Positions 41,851 to 49,245 of a DNA stretch of 64,000 nucleotides are shown in pieces. Under the pieces are notes generated by a model. That model worked only from the letters and a program-made list of their open reading frames with translations, had not been told where the DNA came from and searched no databases. The number at the start of each line of letters is the position of its first letter. The stretch's first letter is position 1. The stretch is taken from assembly GCF_039532215.1 (NCBI RefSeq), contig NZ_BAAARN010000001.1, forward strand, positions 1,223,941 through 1,287,940, given 5' to 3'. Origin of the DNA: Pedococcus aerophilus. Lineage in GTDB: Bacteria; Actinomycetota; Actinomycetes; Actinomycetales; Dermatophilaceae. The position numbers and the translations under genes are program-made.

Positions 41851-42675
41851 CTACTCGCCGCGGAACTGCGGTGTCCGGCGTGCCGCCGCGGCAGCGATCC
41901 CCTCGTGCACGTCCTTCGTCGCCAGCGTCGTCGCCTGGGCCAGCGCCTCCCACTGCAGCGCGGTCTCGAGGTCGGGGTGGCCGCCCGCGCGGAGGGCCTG
42001 GAGCGTCAGCCGCGTGGCCACGGGTGCCGCAGCCGCGATGCGGTCGGCGGCCTCCAGCGCCTCAGCGAGCACGTCGTCGGCCGGCACCGCTCTGGAGACC
42101 AGTCCGAGCCGGAATGCCTCGTCCCCGTTGATGATCCGTCCGGTGAGCAACAGGTCGCGAGCGACCGCCTGGCCCGCCACGTCCGGCAGCGACCACGTCG
42201 TCGCCATGCCCGGGTGCAACCCCAGAGAGGTGAACGGAACCCCCAGCTTGGCGTCAGCGGCGGCATACCTCAGGTCGCACGCGAGGGCGATCGCGAACCC
42301 GGCCCCGATCGCGGAGCCGTTGAGGGCGGCGATGGTCGGCACCTCGAGGTCGCGGACCGAGAGCCACGAACGGTAGAAGGTGAGCATCCGGGCTCGCAGG
42401 TCCGACACCGACGCGTCGGGTTCGGACACGATCCAGGACAGGTCCCCACCGGCGCAGAACGCGGGCGGCGCACCGGTCACGACGACCGCCGCGAGGTCGC
42501 CGTCCCGGCGGAGCAGGCCCATGAGGTCGAGCCATGACGCGGTCATGGCGGCACTCATCGAGTTGCGTCGTCCCGGCAGGTCCAGGGTCACCACCGCGAC
42601 CCGGCGCCCGGAGCTCTCCCGGCTCGTGACCTGCAGGTCCTCGAACGTCTCGTCCCACCACTGTCGGCCCGTCAT
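41851..42675 (-). CDS. Enoyl-CoA hydratase/isomerase family protein
   Basis: 274 residues from the ATG at 42675. The crotonase fold is clear: oxyanion-hole strands PPAFCAGGDLSWI and NGSAIGAGFAIALACDLRYA, and the helix LGVPFTSLGLHPGMATTWSL. In the last block the catalytic Glu of true hydratases is not seen, so the reaction (hydratase, isomerase or hydrolase) cannot be assigned. No CoA-ligase or dehydrogenase gene is near. It is divergent from the DUF5679 gene; both share an upstream inverted repeat. Confidence 0.85.
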   Translation of the reverse strand: MTGRQWWDETFEDLQVTSRESSGRRVAVVTLDLPGRRNSMSAAMTASWLDLMGLLRRDGDLAAVVVTGAPPAFCAGGDLSWIVSEPDASVSDLRARMLTFYRSWLSVRDLEVPTIAALNGSAIGAGFAIALACDLRYAAADAKLGVPFTSLGLHPGMATTWSLPDVAGQAVARDLLLTGRIINGDEAFRLGLVSRAVPADDVLAEALEAADRIAAAAPVATRLTLQALRAGGHPDLETALQWEALAQATTLATKDVHEGIAAAAARRTPQFRGE

Positions 42676-42696
42676 GGCGCGAAGCCTAGGGGTGGC

Positions 42697-42741
42697 GCTG
42701 AGCACGAGGGACACGCCCCCTTGCGCGATTTTGTGCTCAGC
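42697..42741. promoter_or_regulatory. Inverted repeat in the divergent echA-DUF5679 promoter region
   Basis: GCTGAGCAC (42697-42705) and GTGCTCAGC (42733-42741) are perfect 9-bp complements, 27 bp apart, with starts 36 bp apart. The spacing allows a looped dimer site or a hairpin. TTGCGC (42721-42726) lies inside and could be a -35 box. Confidence 0.4.
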
Positions 42742-42805
42742 ATGGTCTACGGTTGCCGAAGTCCGACGGCGCAGCGTGCGCCGAGATCGACAAGGAGACA
42801 TGGCG

Positions 42806-42973
42806 ATGGCTGAAGAGACCCAAGAGACCTACAAGGGCGAGTTCTACTGCGTGAAGTGCAAGGAGAAGCGCGAGGCCGAGGGCCGTGTCGTGGAGACCAA
42901 CGGCCGCCGCATGGCCAAGGGTGTCTGCCCCGTGTGTGGCACCAACCTCAACCGCATTCTCGGCAAGGCCTGA
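42806..42973 (+). CDS. DUF5679 zinc-ribbon protein
   Basis: 55 residues from the ATG at 42806; GGAG eight bases upstream suits it better than the ATG at 42800 (two bases). A single zinc ribbon: YCVKCKEKREAEG and VCPVCGTNLNRILGK give two CxxC knuckles. The region between (TNGRRMAKGV) is basic. DUF5679 proteins are common in actinobacteria and unassigned; DNA or RNA binding is only a guess. A hairpin follows the stop. Confidence 0.85.
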   Translation: MAEETQETYKGEFYCVKCKEKREAEGRVVETNGRRMAKGVCPVCGTNLNRILGKA

Positions 42974-42988
42974 CGCAGGCCGACCCAT

Positions 42989-43030
42989 CGCGAAGGGCGG
43001 CTCGACCACCTGGTCGGGCCGCCCTTCGCG
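42989..43030 (+). terminator. Terminator of the DUF5679 gene
   Basis: CGCGAAGGGCGGCTCGACCA (42989-43008) pairs with TGGTCGGGCCGCCCTTCGCG (43011-43030) except for one T-G mismatch. No T run follows. Confidence 0.7.
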
Positions 43031-43115
43031 GCGTCCGGGGTCGTCGTCCGGGCCCGTCGTCGGCGCCTGTGGATGACCAGCGGTGGCCCGGGTCCGCTGT
43101 GCGACGCTGTCGCGG

Positions 43116-44099
43116 GTGACCCGCCGCCCGCTCCTGCGCACCCTGTGGCCGGCGCTGCGGCGCGGCCCCGGCGAGGTGCAGTTCGGCACGGCGGCCGAGC
43201 ACGCCGTGGTGGTCGGAGGCCTGAGCGAGGCGGAGATCGCCGGGCTCGAAGGCCTCGACGGCACCCGCGAGGTGCCCTTGGCCTTGACCACCGGCACCGG
43301 CGCCGACCTCCTCGAGGAGCTGCTGGCGTGCGGCCTGGTCTGCGAGGCCGCACCGGCCTCCCCCGTCCCCCCGGTCGTCCGCGGCGTCCTCGCCGCCGAT
43401 GCCGACGCCCTGGTGCGCACCAGCTCCCCACCCACGCACGGGTATGCCGCGTTGGCGGCACGGCGCGCGGCCCACGTCATCGTCGCCGGCCGGGGCGACC
43501 TGCCGGCAGCTCTGACGACAGCCCTGCGCCGAGCAGGCATCGGCCGGGTGTCGCAGGGGCGTGGTCCCGCGGACGACTGGGAGCACGCGGCGTCCAGTGG
43601 CCGCCGGGACGTTCCCGCCCCGTCCGTCGTCGTCCTGCCCGCCGCGGGCGCCCTCGACCCTGCTGCCGCGCACCCGTGGCGCCGGCGCGGCATCCCCGTG
43701 CTGCCCGTCCTCATGCACGACGTGGAGGCCGTCGTCGGGCCCCTGGTCGTTGCGGGCGGTCCGTGCCTTCGGTGCCTGGACCTCACCCGCTCCGACCTCG
43801 ACCCGGCCTGGCCGGCGCTGCTCGGTCAGCTCACCCGACCCGCGGTGGGCGCGGGCCGGGAGATCGGCGGGGAGACGACGTTGGTCGGGGTGGCGGCCGG
43901 GATGGCCGCGATGGTCGTGCTCGGCGTCGTCGACGGGCAGCCCCTGCCGACCGGAAGGTCCCTCGAGGTGGGGCTGCCGTGGCCCCGCGTCCGCCAGCGC
44001 AGATGGGGCATCCACCCCCGCTGTTCGTGCGCCGTACAGGTGACCTACGACCCACCCGCCGACGCGAACGGCGCCGGACAGGTGAGAATGGCTGGATGA
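43116..44099 (+). CDS. Cyclodehydratase-like (E1/TOMM leader-binding type) zinc protein
   Basis: 327 residues from the GTG at 43116; a GTG at 43083 is the alternative and neither has a clear ribosome site. The block GPCLRCLDLTRSDLDPAWPAL is the hallmark of the bacteriocin cyclodehydratase domain (TIGR03882-like), and HPRCSCAV near the C-terminus would complete a four-Cys zinc site. There is no YcaO or precursor peptide nearby, so a natural-product role is unlikely. It corresponds in position to Rv3196. Its stop overlaps the kinase start by ATGA. Confidence 0.7.
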   Translation: MTRRPLLRTLWPALRRGPGEVQFGTAAEHAVVVGGLSEAEIAGLEGLDGTREVPLALTTGTGADLLEELLACGLVCEAAPASPVPPVVRGVLAADADALVRTSSPPTHGYAALAARRAAHVIVAGRGDLPAALTTALRRAGIGRVSQGRGPADDWEHAASSGRRDVPAPSVVVLPAAGALDPAAAHPWRRRGIPVLPVLMHDVEAVVGPLVVAGGPCLRCLDLTRSDLDPAWPALLGQLTRPAVGAGREIGGETTLVGVAAGMAAMVVLGVVDGQPLPTGRSLEVGLPWPRVRQRRWGIHPRCSCAVQVTYDPPADANGAGQVRMAG

Positions 44100-45433
44100 A
44101 CGAGCTCCCACGTCGTGCCGTCAGCCGCACGGCCCGTCTGGCCAGCCTGCCCCTCGGCTTCGCGGGCCGTACGGCGGTCGGGCTCGGCAAGCGCGTCGGG
44201 GGCAAGTCCGCCGAGGTCGTCGCCGCCGAGCTGCAGGCCCGGACCGCTGAGCAGCTGTTCAAGGTCCTGGGCGAGCTCAAGGGCGGGGCGATGAAGTTCG
44301 GCCAGGCCATGTCCGTCATGGAGGCCGCCCTCCCCGAGGAGATGGCCGCTCCCTACCGCGCCACCCTCACCAAGCTCCAGGAGGCGGCTCCCCCGCTCCC
44401 GGCCGCGACCGTGCACGCCGTCCTCGCCGAGGAGCTCGGCCCCCGCTGGCGCAGCGCGAAGTTCCAGTCGTTCAACGACACGCCCGCAGCCGCTGCCTCG
44501 ATCGGGCAGGTGCACAAGGCGGTCTGGCGGGACGGCCGTGAGGTCGCCGTGAAGATCCAGTACCCCGGGGCCGGCAAGGCCCTGCTGTCGGACCTCAACC
44601 AGCTGGCCCGGGTGGCCCGGCTGGCCGGCGGCTGGATCCCCGGCATGGACATCAAGCCGATCACCGACGAGCTCAAGTCGCGGATGTCCGAGGAGCTCGA
44701 CTACAACCTCGAGGCCACGAGCCAGCGACGGTTCGCCAAGATCTTCCGCGACGACGACCGGTTCGCCGTCCCGGACGTCCTGGTCAACAGCGAGCACGTC
44801 ATCGTCTCGGAGTGGATGGACGGCATCCCGTTGTCCACCATCGTCGCCAAGGGCACCAAGGCTCAGCGTGACGCCGCGGCCGAGCGCTACATGGAGTTCC
44901 TGCTCGTCGGGCCGGCCCGCGCCGGGCTGCTCCACGCCGACCCGCACCCGGGCAACTTCAGGCTCCTGGAGGACGGACGGCTCGGTGTCATCGACTACGG
45001 CGCCGTCAACCGGCTCCCCCAGGGTCTGCCGCCGGCGATGGGCTCGCTCGCCGCTGCCGCGCTGCAGGGCGACGCCCAGGGGCTCGAGGCCGGCCTGCGG
45101 TCGGAAGGGTTCATCAAGCCCTCGATGTCGCTCGACGCCCAGGCGCTGCTCGACTACCTCCAGCCGTTCATCGACCCGCTGCTGCACGAGGAGTTCACCT
45201 TCAGCCGCGAGTGGCTGCGCAGCGTCGCCGCCCACGTCAACGACGTGCGCCGACCCGAGTTCCTCGTGGGGATGAAGCTCAACCTGCCGCCGTCGTACCT
45301 GCTCATCCACCGGGTCTGGCTCGGTGGGATCGGCGTGCTCTGCCAGCTGAACGGCACCATCCCGGCGCGCGACATCGTCATCGAGCACATGCCGGGGCTC
45401 AAGCTCCACACCCTGCCGCCGCCCATCGATTGA
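44096..45433 (+). CDS. ABC1/AarF (UbiB-type) atypical kinase
   Basis: 445 residues. The KxGQ motif is GAMKFGQAMSVMEAALPEE, the Ala-rich ATP loop is PAAAASIGQVHKAVWRDGRE, the Lys is in VAVKIQYPG, the ExD-type catalytic and metal motifs are LLHADPHPGNF and GVIDYGAVN. The GMDI-P-I and EELDYNLEA segments are family-typical. There is no membrane helix at the C-terminus, unlike UbiB. It corresponds to Rv3197. The substrate, perhaps a lipid or quinone-pathway partner, is unknown. Confidence 0.9.
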   Translation: MNELPRRAVSRTARLASLPLGFAGRTAVGLGKRVGGKSAEVVAAELQARTAEQLFKVLGELKGGAMKFGQAMSVMEAALPEEMAAPYRATLTKLQEAAPPLPAATVHAVLAEELGPRWRSAKFQSFNDTPAAAASIGQVHKAVWRDGREVAVKIQYPGAGKALLSDLNQLARVARLAGGWIPGMDIKPITDELKSRMSEELDYNLEATSQRRFAKIFRDDDRFAVPDVLVNSEHVIVSEWMDGIPLSTIVAKGTKAQRDAAAERYMEFLLVGPARAGLLHADPHPGNFRLLEDGRLGVIDYGAVNRLPQGLPPAMGSLAAAALQGDAQGLEAGLRSEGFIKPSMSLDAQALLDYLQPFIDPLLHEEFTFSREWLRSVAAHVNDVRRPEFLVGMKLNLPPSYLLIHRVWLGGIGVLCQLNGTIPARDIVIEHMPGLKLHTLPPPID

Positions 45434-45445
45434 GGGGCACCGCCC

Positions 45446-45622
45446 TCACCACCAGGTGCTGTCGAGCTTCCCCTCGATGCTGCGCAGGTGGTCGCGGCTG
45501 CAGCGGTCGCAGGTCCAGGTGTCGCGACCGTTCTCGGTGCCTCGGGTCCACGTGATGGTGGCGAGCGAGGGGTCCGGGGCGGTCGTGCCGCAGGTCGCGC
45601 AGACCGGCGCCTGGTCTGCCAC
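45446..45622 (-). CDS. 58-residue Cys-rich zinc-ribbon protein
   Basis: From the GTG at 45622, two bases past the TGA of the upstream HhH-GPD gene, whose end supplies AAGG nine bases before. APVCATCGTTAPDP and WTCDRCSRDHLRS form two CxxC knuckles of a zinc ribbon. It ends KLDSTWW. I recall similar short proteins in this position in other actinobacteria but no function. It converges on the ABC1 kinase with 12 bases between stops. Confidence 0.7.
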   Translation of the reverse strand: MADQAPVCATCGTTAPDPSLATITWTRGTENGRDTWTCDRCSRDHLRSIEGKLDSTWW

Positions 45623-45624
45623 GG

Positions 45625-46263
45625 TCAGGCCTTGTCCTTGGTGCCCGCCGCGCCCTGGGCCCGTGGTGCTGCCTTGGTCGTCACGGCGGCGGCCCTGGCC
45701 TTCGCCTCGGCCTTGGCGGCCTGCTTGAACTCGCGCACCTTGGCCAGGGACTCGGCATCGACGACATCGGCGACGGAGCGGTAGCTGCCGTCCTCCGCGT
45801 ACGGGCCGACGGCTTCCTGCCACCCGGCCGGACGGACGTCGAGCTGCTTGCCCACCAGGGCGGCGAAGATGCGCGCCTTCTGGTCACCGAAGCCGGGCAG
45901 CGCCCGGAGCCGCCCCAGGAGGTCGGCCGCGTCGGCCGCGTCCTGCCAGATCGACTCGGCCCGCCCGTCGTACTCGTCGCGGACGACCACGGCGAGCTGC
46001 TGCACCCGCCCGGCCATCGACCGGCCGTACCGGTGGATCGCCGGAGGGGTCGAGCACAGGTCGGCGAACGCCTCCGGCTCGGCATCCGCGATGGCCGAGG
46101 GTGACAGCGTCCCGAAGCGTTCGAGGATCTTCCACGGACCGCGGAAGGCGTGCTCCATGGGGTACTGCTGGTCGAGCAGCATCCCCACCAGCAGGGCGAA
46201 CGGGTCCTTGCTCAGCACCTCGTCGGCGGCGTCGTCCTGGGCGATCCGGATCTGCGTGGCCAT
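45625..46263 (-). CDS. HhH-GPD-type base excision DNA repair protein
   Basis: 212 residues from the ATG at 46263. The helix-hairpin-helix glycosylase fold is seen in PFALLVGMLLDQQYPMEHAF and LRALPGFGDQKARIFAALVG; the usual catalytic Asp region is hard to assign and the [4Fe-4S] Cys set is missing. The C-terminal 45 residues are Ala/Lys-rich (AKAEAKARAA). It resembles the actinobacterial family described as HhH-GPD-type base excision repair proteins. The next gene downstream is the 58-residue zinc ribbon. Confidence 0.85.
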   Translation of the reverse strand: MATQIRIAQDDAADEVLSKDPFALLVGMLLDQQYPMEHAFRGPWKILERFGTLSPSAIADAEPEAFADLCSTPPAIHRYGRSMAGRVQQLAVVVRDEYDGRAESIWQDAADAADLLGRLRALPGFGDQKARIFAALVGKQLDVRPAGWQEAVGPYAEDGSYRSVADVVDAESLAKVREFKQAAKAEAKARAAAVTTKAAPRAQGAAGTKDKA

Positions 46264-46475
46264 GCGGACCAGCCTAGCCAGCCCCCGGCCGCTGCGACTC
46301 CTGCGCCGCTTCCCGGGTGCCGGCCCGTTCGCGCCACAGCAGGGCGCGCCGCAGCCGTGTCCCCACCCGACTGAGCCAGCCCTGCGCCATACGCCTGAGT
46401 GTGCCTGAAGGCAGGGCCTGGCCGGCCCCTTGTTGCCTGAGCACGCAACAGCCGCGGTCCGGGGTCGATCGGCTG

Positions 46476-47993
46476 TCAGAGGAGGTAGACGAAGCCGGGG
46501 CCCTCGTCGCGGTAGGGGACGCCGAGCGACTCGAGCACCGGGGTCCACGACCCTGTGACGGCCGGGTCTGCGGCCTCGAACCCGTGGTCGGCCGTGAGCA
46601 GGAACGTCACCTCGTCCAGCACGCCGAGGCCCTCGAGGTGGTCGAGGAAGGCCACCAGCCGGGCATCGCTCTGGCGCAGCGAGTCGCGCGCCATCTCGGA
46701 GCGGGGGCCGCCTCCGTGGTGACCGGCATCGGTGACGACGTTCGCCCACCAGGTCAGGGTCGGTGCGGTCGCCGGGTCCTCCCACAGCTGGAGCACCTGC
46801 TGCAGGCCGAGGTCGTCGACCTGCACACCCCAGTGGAAGTAGCTGTCCTCGAGGTGCTCGGGCCGCGCCAGGAACGGCGACGCGGCCGGGTCGGGAAGCA
46901 GGTCGCCGAGGCCGGTCGTCGCGGCCTCGAACCCGCCGGCCTGCCGCAGCAGCGCCATCGTCCCGTAGTCGGCTCCACGGTCGATGGCCTCGTCGACGCT
47001 TGCCGTACGCGGCGAATCTGCCTGTGCCACATGGTCGTTCACCATCTCGAAGACGGTGCGGACGGATGGGCGCAACCACTCGGCGCTGCGGTGCCAGGTG
47101 GCGGCGTCGTTCGGCACGACCTGCTCGCCGGTGGAGCGGTCGTAGAAGACATTGCCCAGGACACCGTGCCGCCCCGGCCCCACGCCGGTGAGGATCGAGG
47201 TGTGGTTGGTGAGCGTGACGCTGGGGAACTCCGCCACGGCCCCGCCGGTCAGCGCCAGCCCGCGCTCGAGGAGACGGGCCACGCCCGGCAGCTCGCCGGC
47301 CTGCGCCATGGCGAGCAGCTCACCGCAGTGCGCGCCATCCCAGAGGATGCCGACCACCCGCCGAGGGCGGTCGGGCTCGGGGTCTGGCTCAAGGTCGTCC
47401 AGGTATGCCGTCAGCACCCGTCCGTCGAGCGGCGCACCGGCCGCGTCGACCAGGTCGGACTCGGGCACCCCCGCGAGGACCGCCAGGGTCGGACCCACGT
47501 CGACGAGCCGGGCGTGGTCCTCGACGAGTCCGAGGCGCTGCACGCCCGGACCGGACAGCACCAGTGGGGCCCGGGACTGGATCACGTCGAGCGACCCGTG
47601 CTCCCCGGCATGGCCGCCCTCGTCGGGGAAGTGGTGACGCGGAGTGTGCACCACCGCCAGGTCGGGGCTGCGGTCGGGGTCCGCGAACAGCGACAAGATG
47701 CGCTGGGCTGCATACGGGTAGGCGTTGTCGGTGGAGACCAGTGGACCGGGCGCCTCGAGCTCCCGCTCGTAGGGCAGGAAGGCCATCGGGCTGGTGTCGG
47801 GGACGGGGTCGACACCGGCCACGACCTCGTGGCGGCCGTCCGGGTGCAGCCGGACGCACCCGAGGTGGTTGGCCGCCATCGCCGCACCGTCCTGCACCCA
47901 CAGCACGAGGTCGACGACGGCGGCGAGCTCCGGGGCGGTCAGGGCGGCCACGACGTGGCTGCGGGACTCGGCTGGCGAGAGGGCGGCAGACAT
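46476..47993 (-). CDS. Alkaline-phosphatase-superfamily phosphodiesterase with permuted motif order
   Basis: 505 residues from the ATG at 47993. The superfamily motifs are present in unusual order. The last canonical element comes first: GGHAGEHGSLDVIQSRAPLV (residues 127-146, His132) and VDVGPTLAVLAG (164-175). The first canonical elements come after residue 212: VGILWDG (metal Asp219), FPSVTLTNHTSILTG with the nucleophile Thr (256-270), then VTDAGHHGG (Asp422, His425/426) and LLTADHG (Asp469, His470). Thus the protein looks circularly permuted, or is a truncated first domain joined to a second one that lacks its own final His. No signal peptide. It is a predicted phosphodiesterase or pyrophosphatase. 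Confidence 0.75.
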   Translation of the reverse strand: MSAALSPAESRSHVVAALTAPELAAVVDLVLWVQDGAAMAANHLGCVRLHPDGRHEVVAGVDPVPDTSPMAFLPYERELEAPGPLVSTDNAYPYAAQRILSLFADPDRSPDLAVVHTPRHHFPDEGGHAGEHGSLDVIQSRAPLVLSGPGVQRLGLVEDHARLVDVGPTLAVLAGVPESDLVDAAGAPLDGRVLTAYLDDLEPDPEPDRPRRVVGILWDGAHCGELLAMAQAGELPGVARLLERGLALTGGAVAEFPSVTLTNHTSILTGVGPGRHGVLGNVFYDRSTGEQVVPNDAATWHRSAEWLRPSVRTVFEMVNDHVAQADSPRTASVDEAIDRGADYGTMALLRQAGGFEAATTGLGDLLPDPAASPFLARPEHLEDSYFHWGVQVDDLGLQQVLQLWEDPATAPTLTWWANVVTDAGHHGGGPRSEMARDSLRQSDARLVAFLDHLEGLGVLDEVTFLLTADHGFEAADPAVTGSWTPVLESLGVPYRDEGPGFVYLL

Positions 47994-48086
47994 GGGCGCG
48001 AGCCTAGGTGGCAGCGGCAGCGCCGACGACCAGGGCGAGCCGGGTCGAGGCACGCGGGTCTGCCCAGATCTCGTCGCGGCAAGGAA

Positions 48087-48129
48087 GAACCCGCCGGGAC
48101 CTCCCCAGAGCGGGGGTCCCGGCGGGTTC
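48087..48129 (-). terminator. Terminator of the whiB7 operon
   Basis: GAACCCGCCGGGACC (48087-48101) and GGTCCCGGCGGGTTC (48115-48129), perfect 15-bp stem with a 13-nt loop, 12 nt past the stop at 48141. Confidence 0.8.
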
Positions 48130-48140
48130 GCAGGCGGGGG

Positions 48141-48272
48141 TCACCGGGCCAGCATGCGAGGGAGGGCGAGCAGCATGTCGTGCTGCGCCTTTGCCTCGAG
48201 CCGGCGCTGGTACTCCCGGTGGCGGCGCGCTCGGTGCGCGCGCGCCAGGTCGGCGTACAAGGCCTGGAACAT
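48141..48272 (-). CDS. 43-residue basic helical protein downstream of whiB7
   Basis: ATG at 48272 with AGGAG six bases upstream, TGA at 48141. It starts FQALYADLARAHRARRHREY and continues with RRLEAKAQHD and MLLALPRMLAR, giving eleven Arg/Lys and an almost wholly helical, amphipathic profile with no Cys. It lies 41 nt after the whiB7 stop and just before a strong terminator, so the two form one transcript. I recognise no family. A role in ribosome or RNA binding would fit the charge but is a guess. Confidence 0.65.
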   Translation of the reverse strand: MFQALYADLARAHRARRHREYQRRLEAKAQHDMLLALPRMLAR

Positions 48273-48313
48273 GGTGAAGCTCCTGATCTGGTGACGGTGG
48301 AGGGTGGCGGTGC

Positions 48314-48601
48314 TCATGCGGCCACGGGGTTCTTCCGCGGACGGCCACGGGGCCGCTTCCGGGCGACGATGGCTCCCTGGACGAGGAGCTCACCACCCCA
48401 GACGCCCCACGGCTCTGCTCGGTCGATCGCGCCTGCGAGGCACGCCAACCGGGCCGGGCACGTGTGGCACAGCGACTTCGCGAACTCGACGTCGGCCGGG
48501 CTCTCGGCGAACCACAGCTCGGCGTCGTTCTCTCGACACGGGATGCCGGCGCCTGCGGTCGCGGCCTGCTCGAACAGGTCGTGGACTGCGCTCAACTGCA
48601 T
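48314..48601 (-). CDS. whiB7: WhiB7 transcriptional activator
   Basis: 95 residues. WhiB7 activates intrinsic antibiotic resistance genes with the principal sigma factor. Cys22, Cys45, Cys48 and Cys54 form the [4Fe-4S] site (CxxC as CHTC), GVWGG (66-70) is the beta-turn and RGRPRK (85-90) the AT-hook that marks WhiB7 among WhiB proteins. It lies next to uvrD2 as in mycobacteria. WhiB7 genes elsewhere are controlled by a leader ORF and attenuation; a 43-codon ORF overlaps its start here and may serve that role. Confidence 0.95.
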   Translation of the reverse strand: MQLSAVHDLFEQAATAGAGIPCRENDAELWFAESPADVEFAKSLCHTCPARLACLAGAIDRAEPWGVWGGELLVQGAIVARKRPRGRPRKNPVAA

Positions 48602-48723
48602 CGGGTGTCACCTCCCTCTTCTCGTCCCGCCACGGTGGTGGCGAAGGTTTTCGTTGCGTTCTGGCCGGTGGGTCCCCGGTCGGGGGCCGGCCCGTTCTCT
48701 TCGGTGGTGTCGAACAGATTCAT
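48592..48723 (-). CDS. 43-codon leader ORF overlapping whiB7
   Basis: ATG at 48723 (AGGAAG about 12 bases upstream) runs into the start of whiB7 in another frame and stops at 48592, ten bases past the whiB7 ATG at 48601. The peptide starts NLFDTTEENGPAPDRGP and ends GREEGGDTRCS; it has no fold I know. The message between 48663 and 48692 can form GGCCGG/CCGGCC and nested CCCC/GGGG stems, so ribosome stalling in the ORF could alter folding. Ribosome-stalling attenuation is known for whiB7 in mycobacteria; here it is inferred. Confidence 0.5.
   Translation of the reverse strand: MNLFDTTEENGPAPDRGPTGQNATKTFATTVAGREEGGDTRCS
48663..48692 (-). promoter_or_regulatory. Possible attenuator hairpin in the whiB7 leader
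   Basis: Arms GGCCGG (48663-48668) and CCGGCC (48687-48692) enclose CCCC (48674-48677) and GGGG (48682-48685), so several alternative stems are possible. It lies inside the leader ORF. No T run follows on the minus strand, so classical termination is uncertain. Confidence 0.35.
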
Positions 48724-48783
48724 GTGGTGCTGCTTCTTCCTGCCGGGTGTTGACCGAACGTGGAGCGGAAGAAATCCGTGGGG

Positions 48784-48829
48784 ACAAAGCAAAAGGCCGC
48801 GGATCCCGGATATCGGGTTCCGCGGCCTT
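48784..48829 (-). terminator. Rho-independent terminator after the 84-residue gene
   Basis: On the minus strand AAGGCCGCGGA (48829-48819) pairs with TCCGCGGCCTT (48803-48793), with inner CCCG/CGGG pairs, and is followed by TTTTGCTTTGT. It separates the 84-residue gene from the whiB7 leader and is the only strongly T-rich terminator found. Confidence 0.85.
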
Positions 48830-48852
48830 GGAGGGGCCTGCTGGCTGGTGGC

Positions 48853-49107
48853 CTAGACAGGTGGCTCTCCGAAGGGACGGAACGCGAGATCATTGGTGCT
48901 GGGGGTGGCGTCGAAGCCGCCGACGTAGCCCATCGGGGCCTGGACGTCGGAGCCGGCGCGGAAGGCGACGGGCGCGGGCACAGCGATCCCCTTGAACTGG
49001 GAAACCCATCCACGGGTGCTGACGAGGAGCTGACGGCCGGCCTCGGGGCACACGGAACGGACGCGGGACGTGTGCGTCGCGTCGATCGTCATCGTGATGT
49101 TCTCCAT
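48853..49107 (-). CDS. 84-residue orphan protein upstream of whiB7
   Basis: ATG at 49107 with GAAGGAGGG about nine bases upstream, one of the best ribosome sites here. The sequence starts ENITMTIDATHTSRVRSVCP and has a middle block RGWVSQFKGIAVPAPVAFR, ending in a Pro/Gly-rich tail (NDLAFRPFGEPPV). It has a single Cys, no membrane helix and no fold I recognise. It is between uvrD2 and whiB7 with its own terminator, so it is probably a single-gene transcript. Confidence 0.7.
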   Translation of the reverse strand: MENITMTIDATHTSRVRSVCPEAGRQLLVSTRGWVSQFKGIAVPAPVAFRAGSDVQAPMGYVGGFDATPSTNDLAFRPFGEPPV

Positions 49108-49245
49108 GGGGCCAACCCTCCTTCGTGGTGTCGTGGGGACCGGGTCGAGGTACCGCCCGGGCGTGCTCGTCAAGGGTAGGGCAGCAGTCGTGACGGCAGC
49201 AACGGATTTAACGAGATTTTCCGCAACAGAATGGTGAACAACCGA

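Noticed and set aside
43116..44099. A thiazole/oxazole-modified peptide biosynthesis cluster.
   Set aside because: Only a cyclodehydratase-like protein is present, with no YcaO protein, precursor peptide or export gene; the context is housekeeping.
48004..48396. A 130-codon minus-strand frame across the whiB7 3' region.
   Set aside because: It overlaps whiB7 and the 43-residue gene in another frame, is Pro/Arg-rich, and has no ribosome site.
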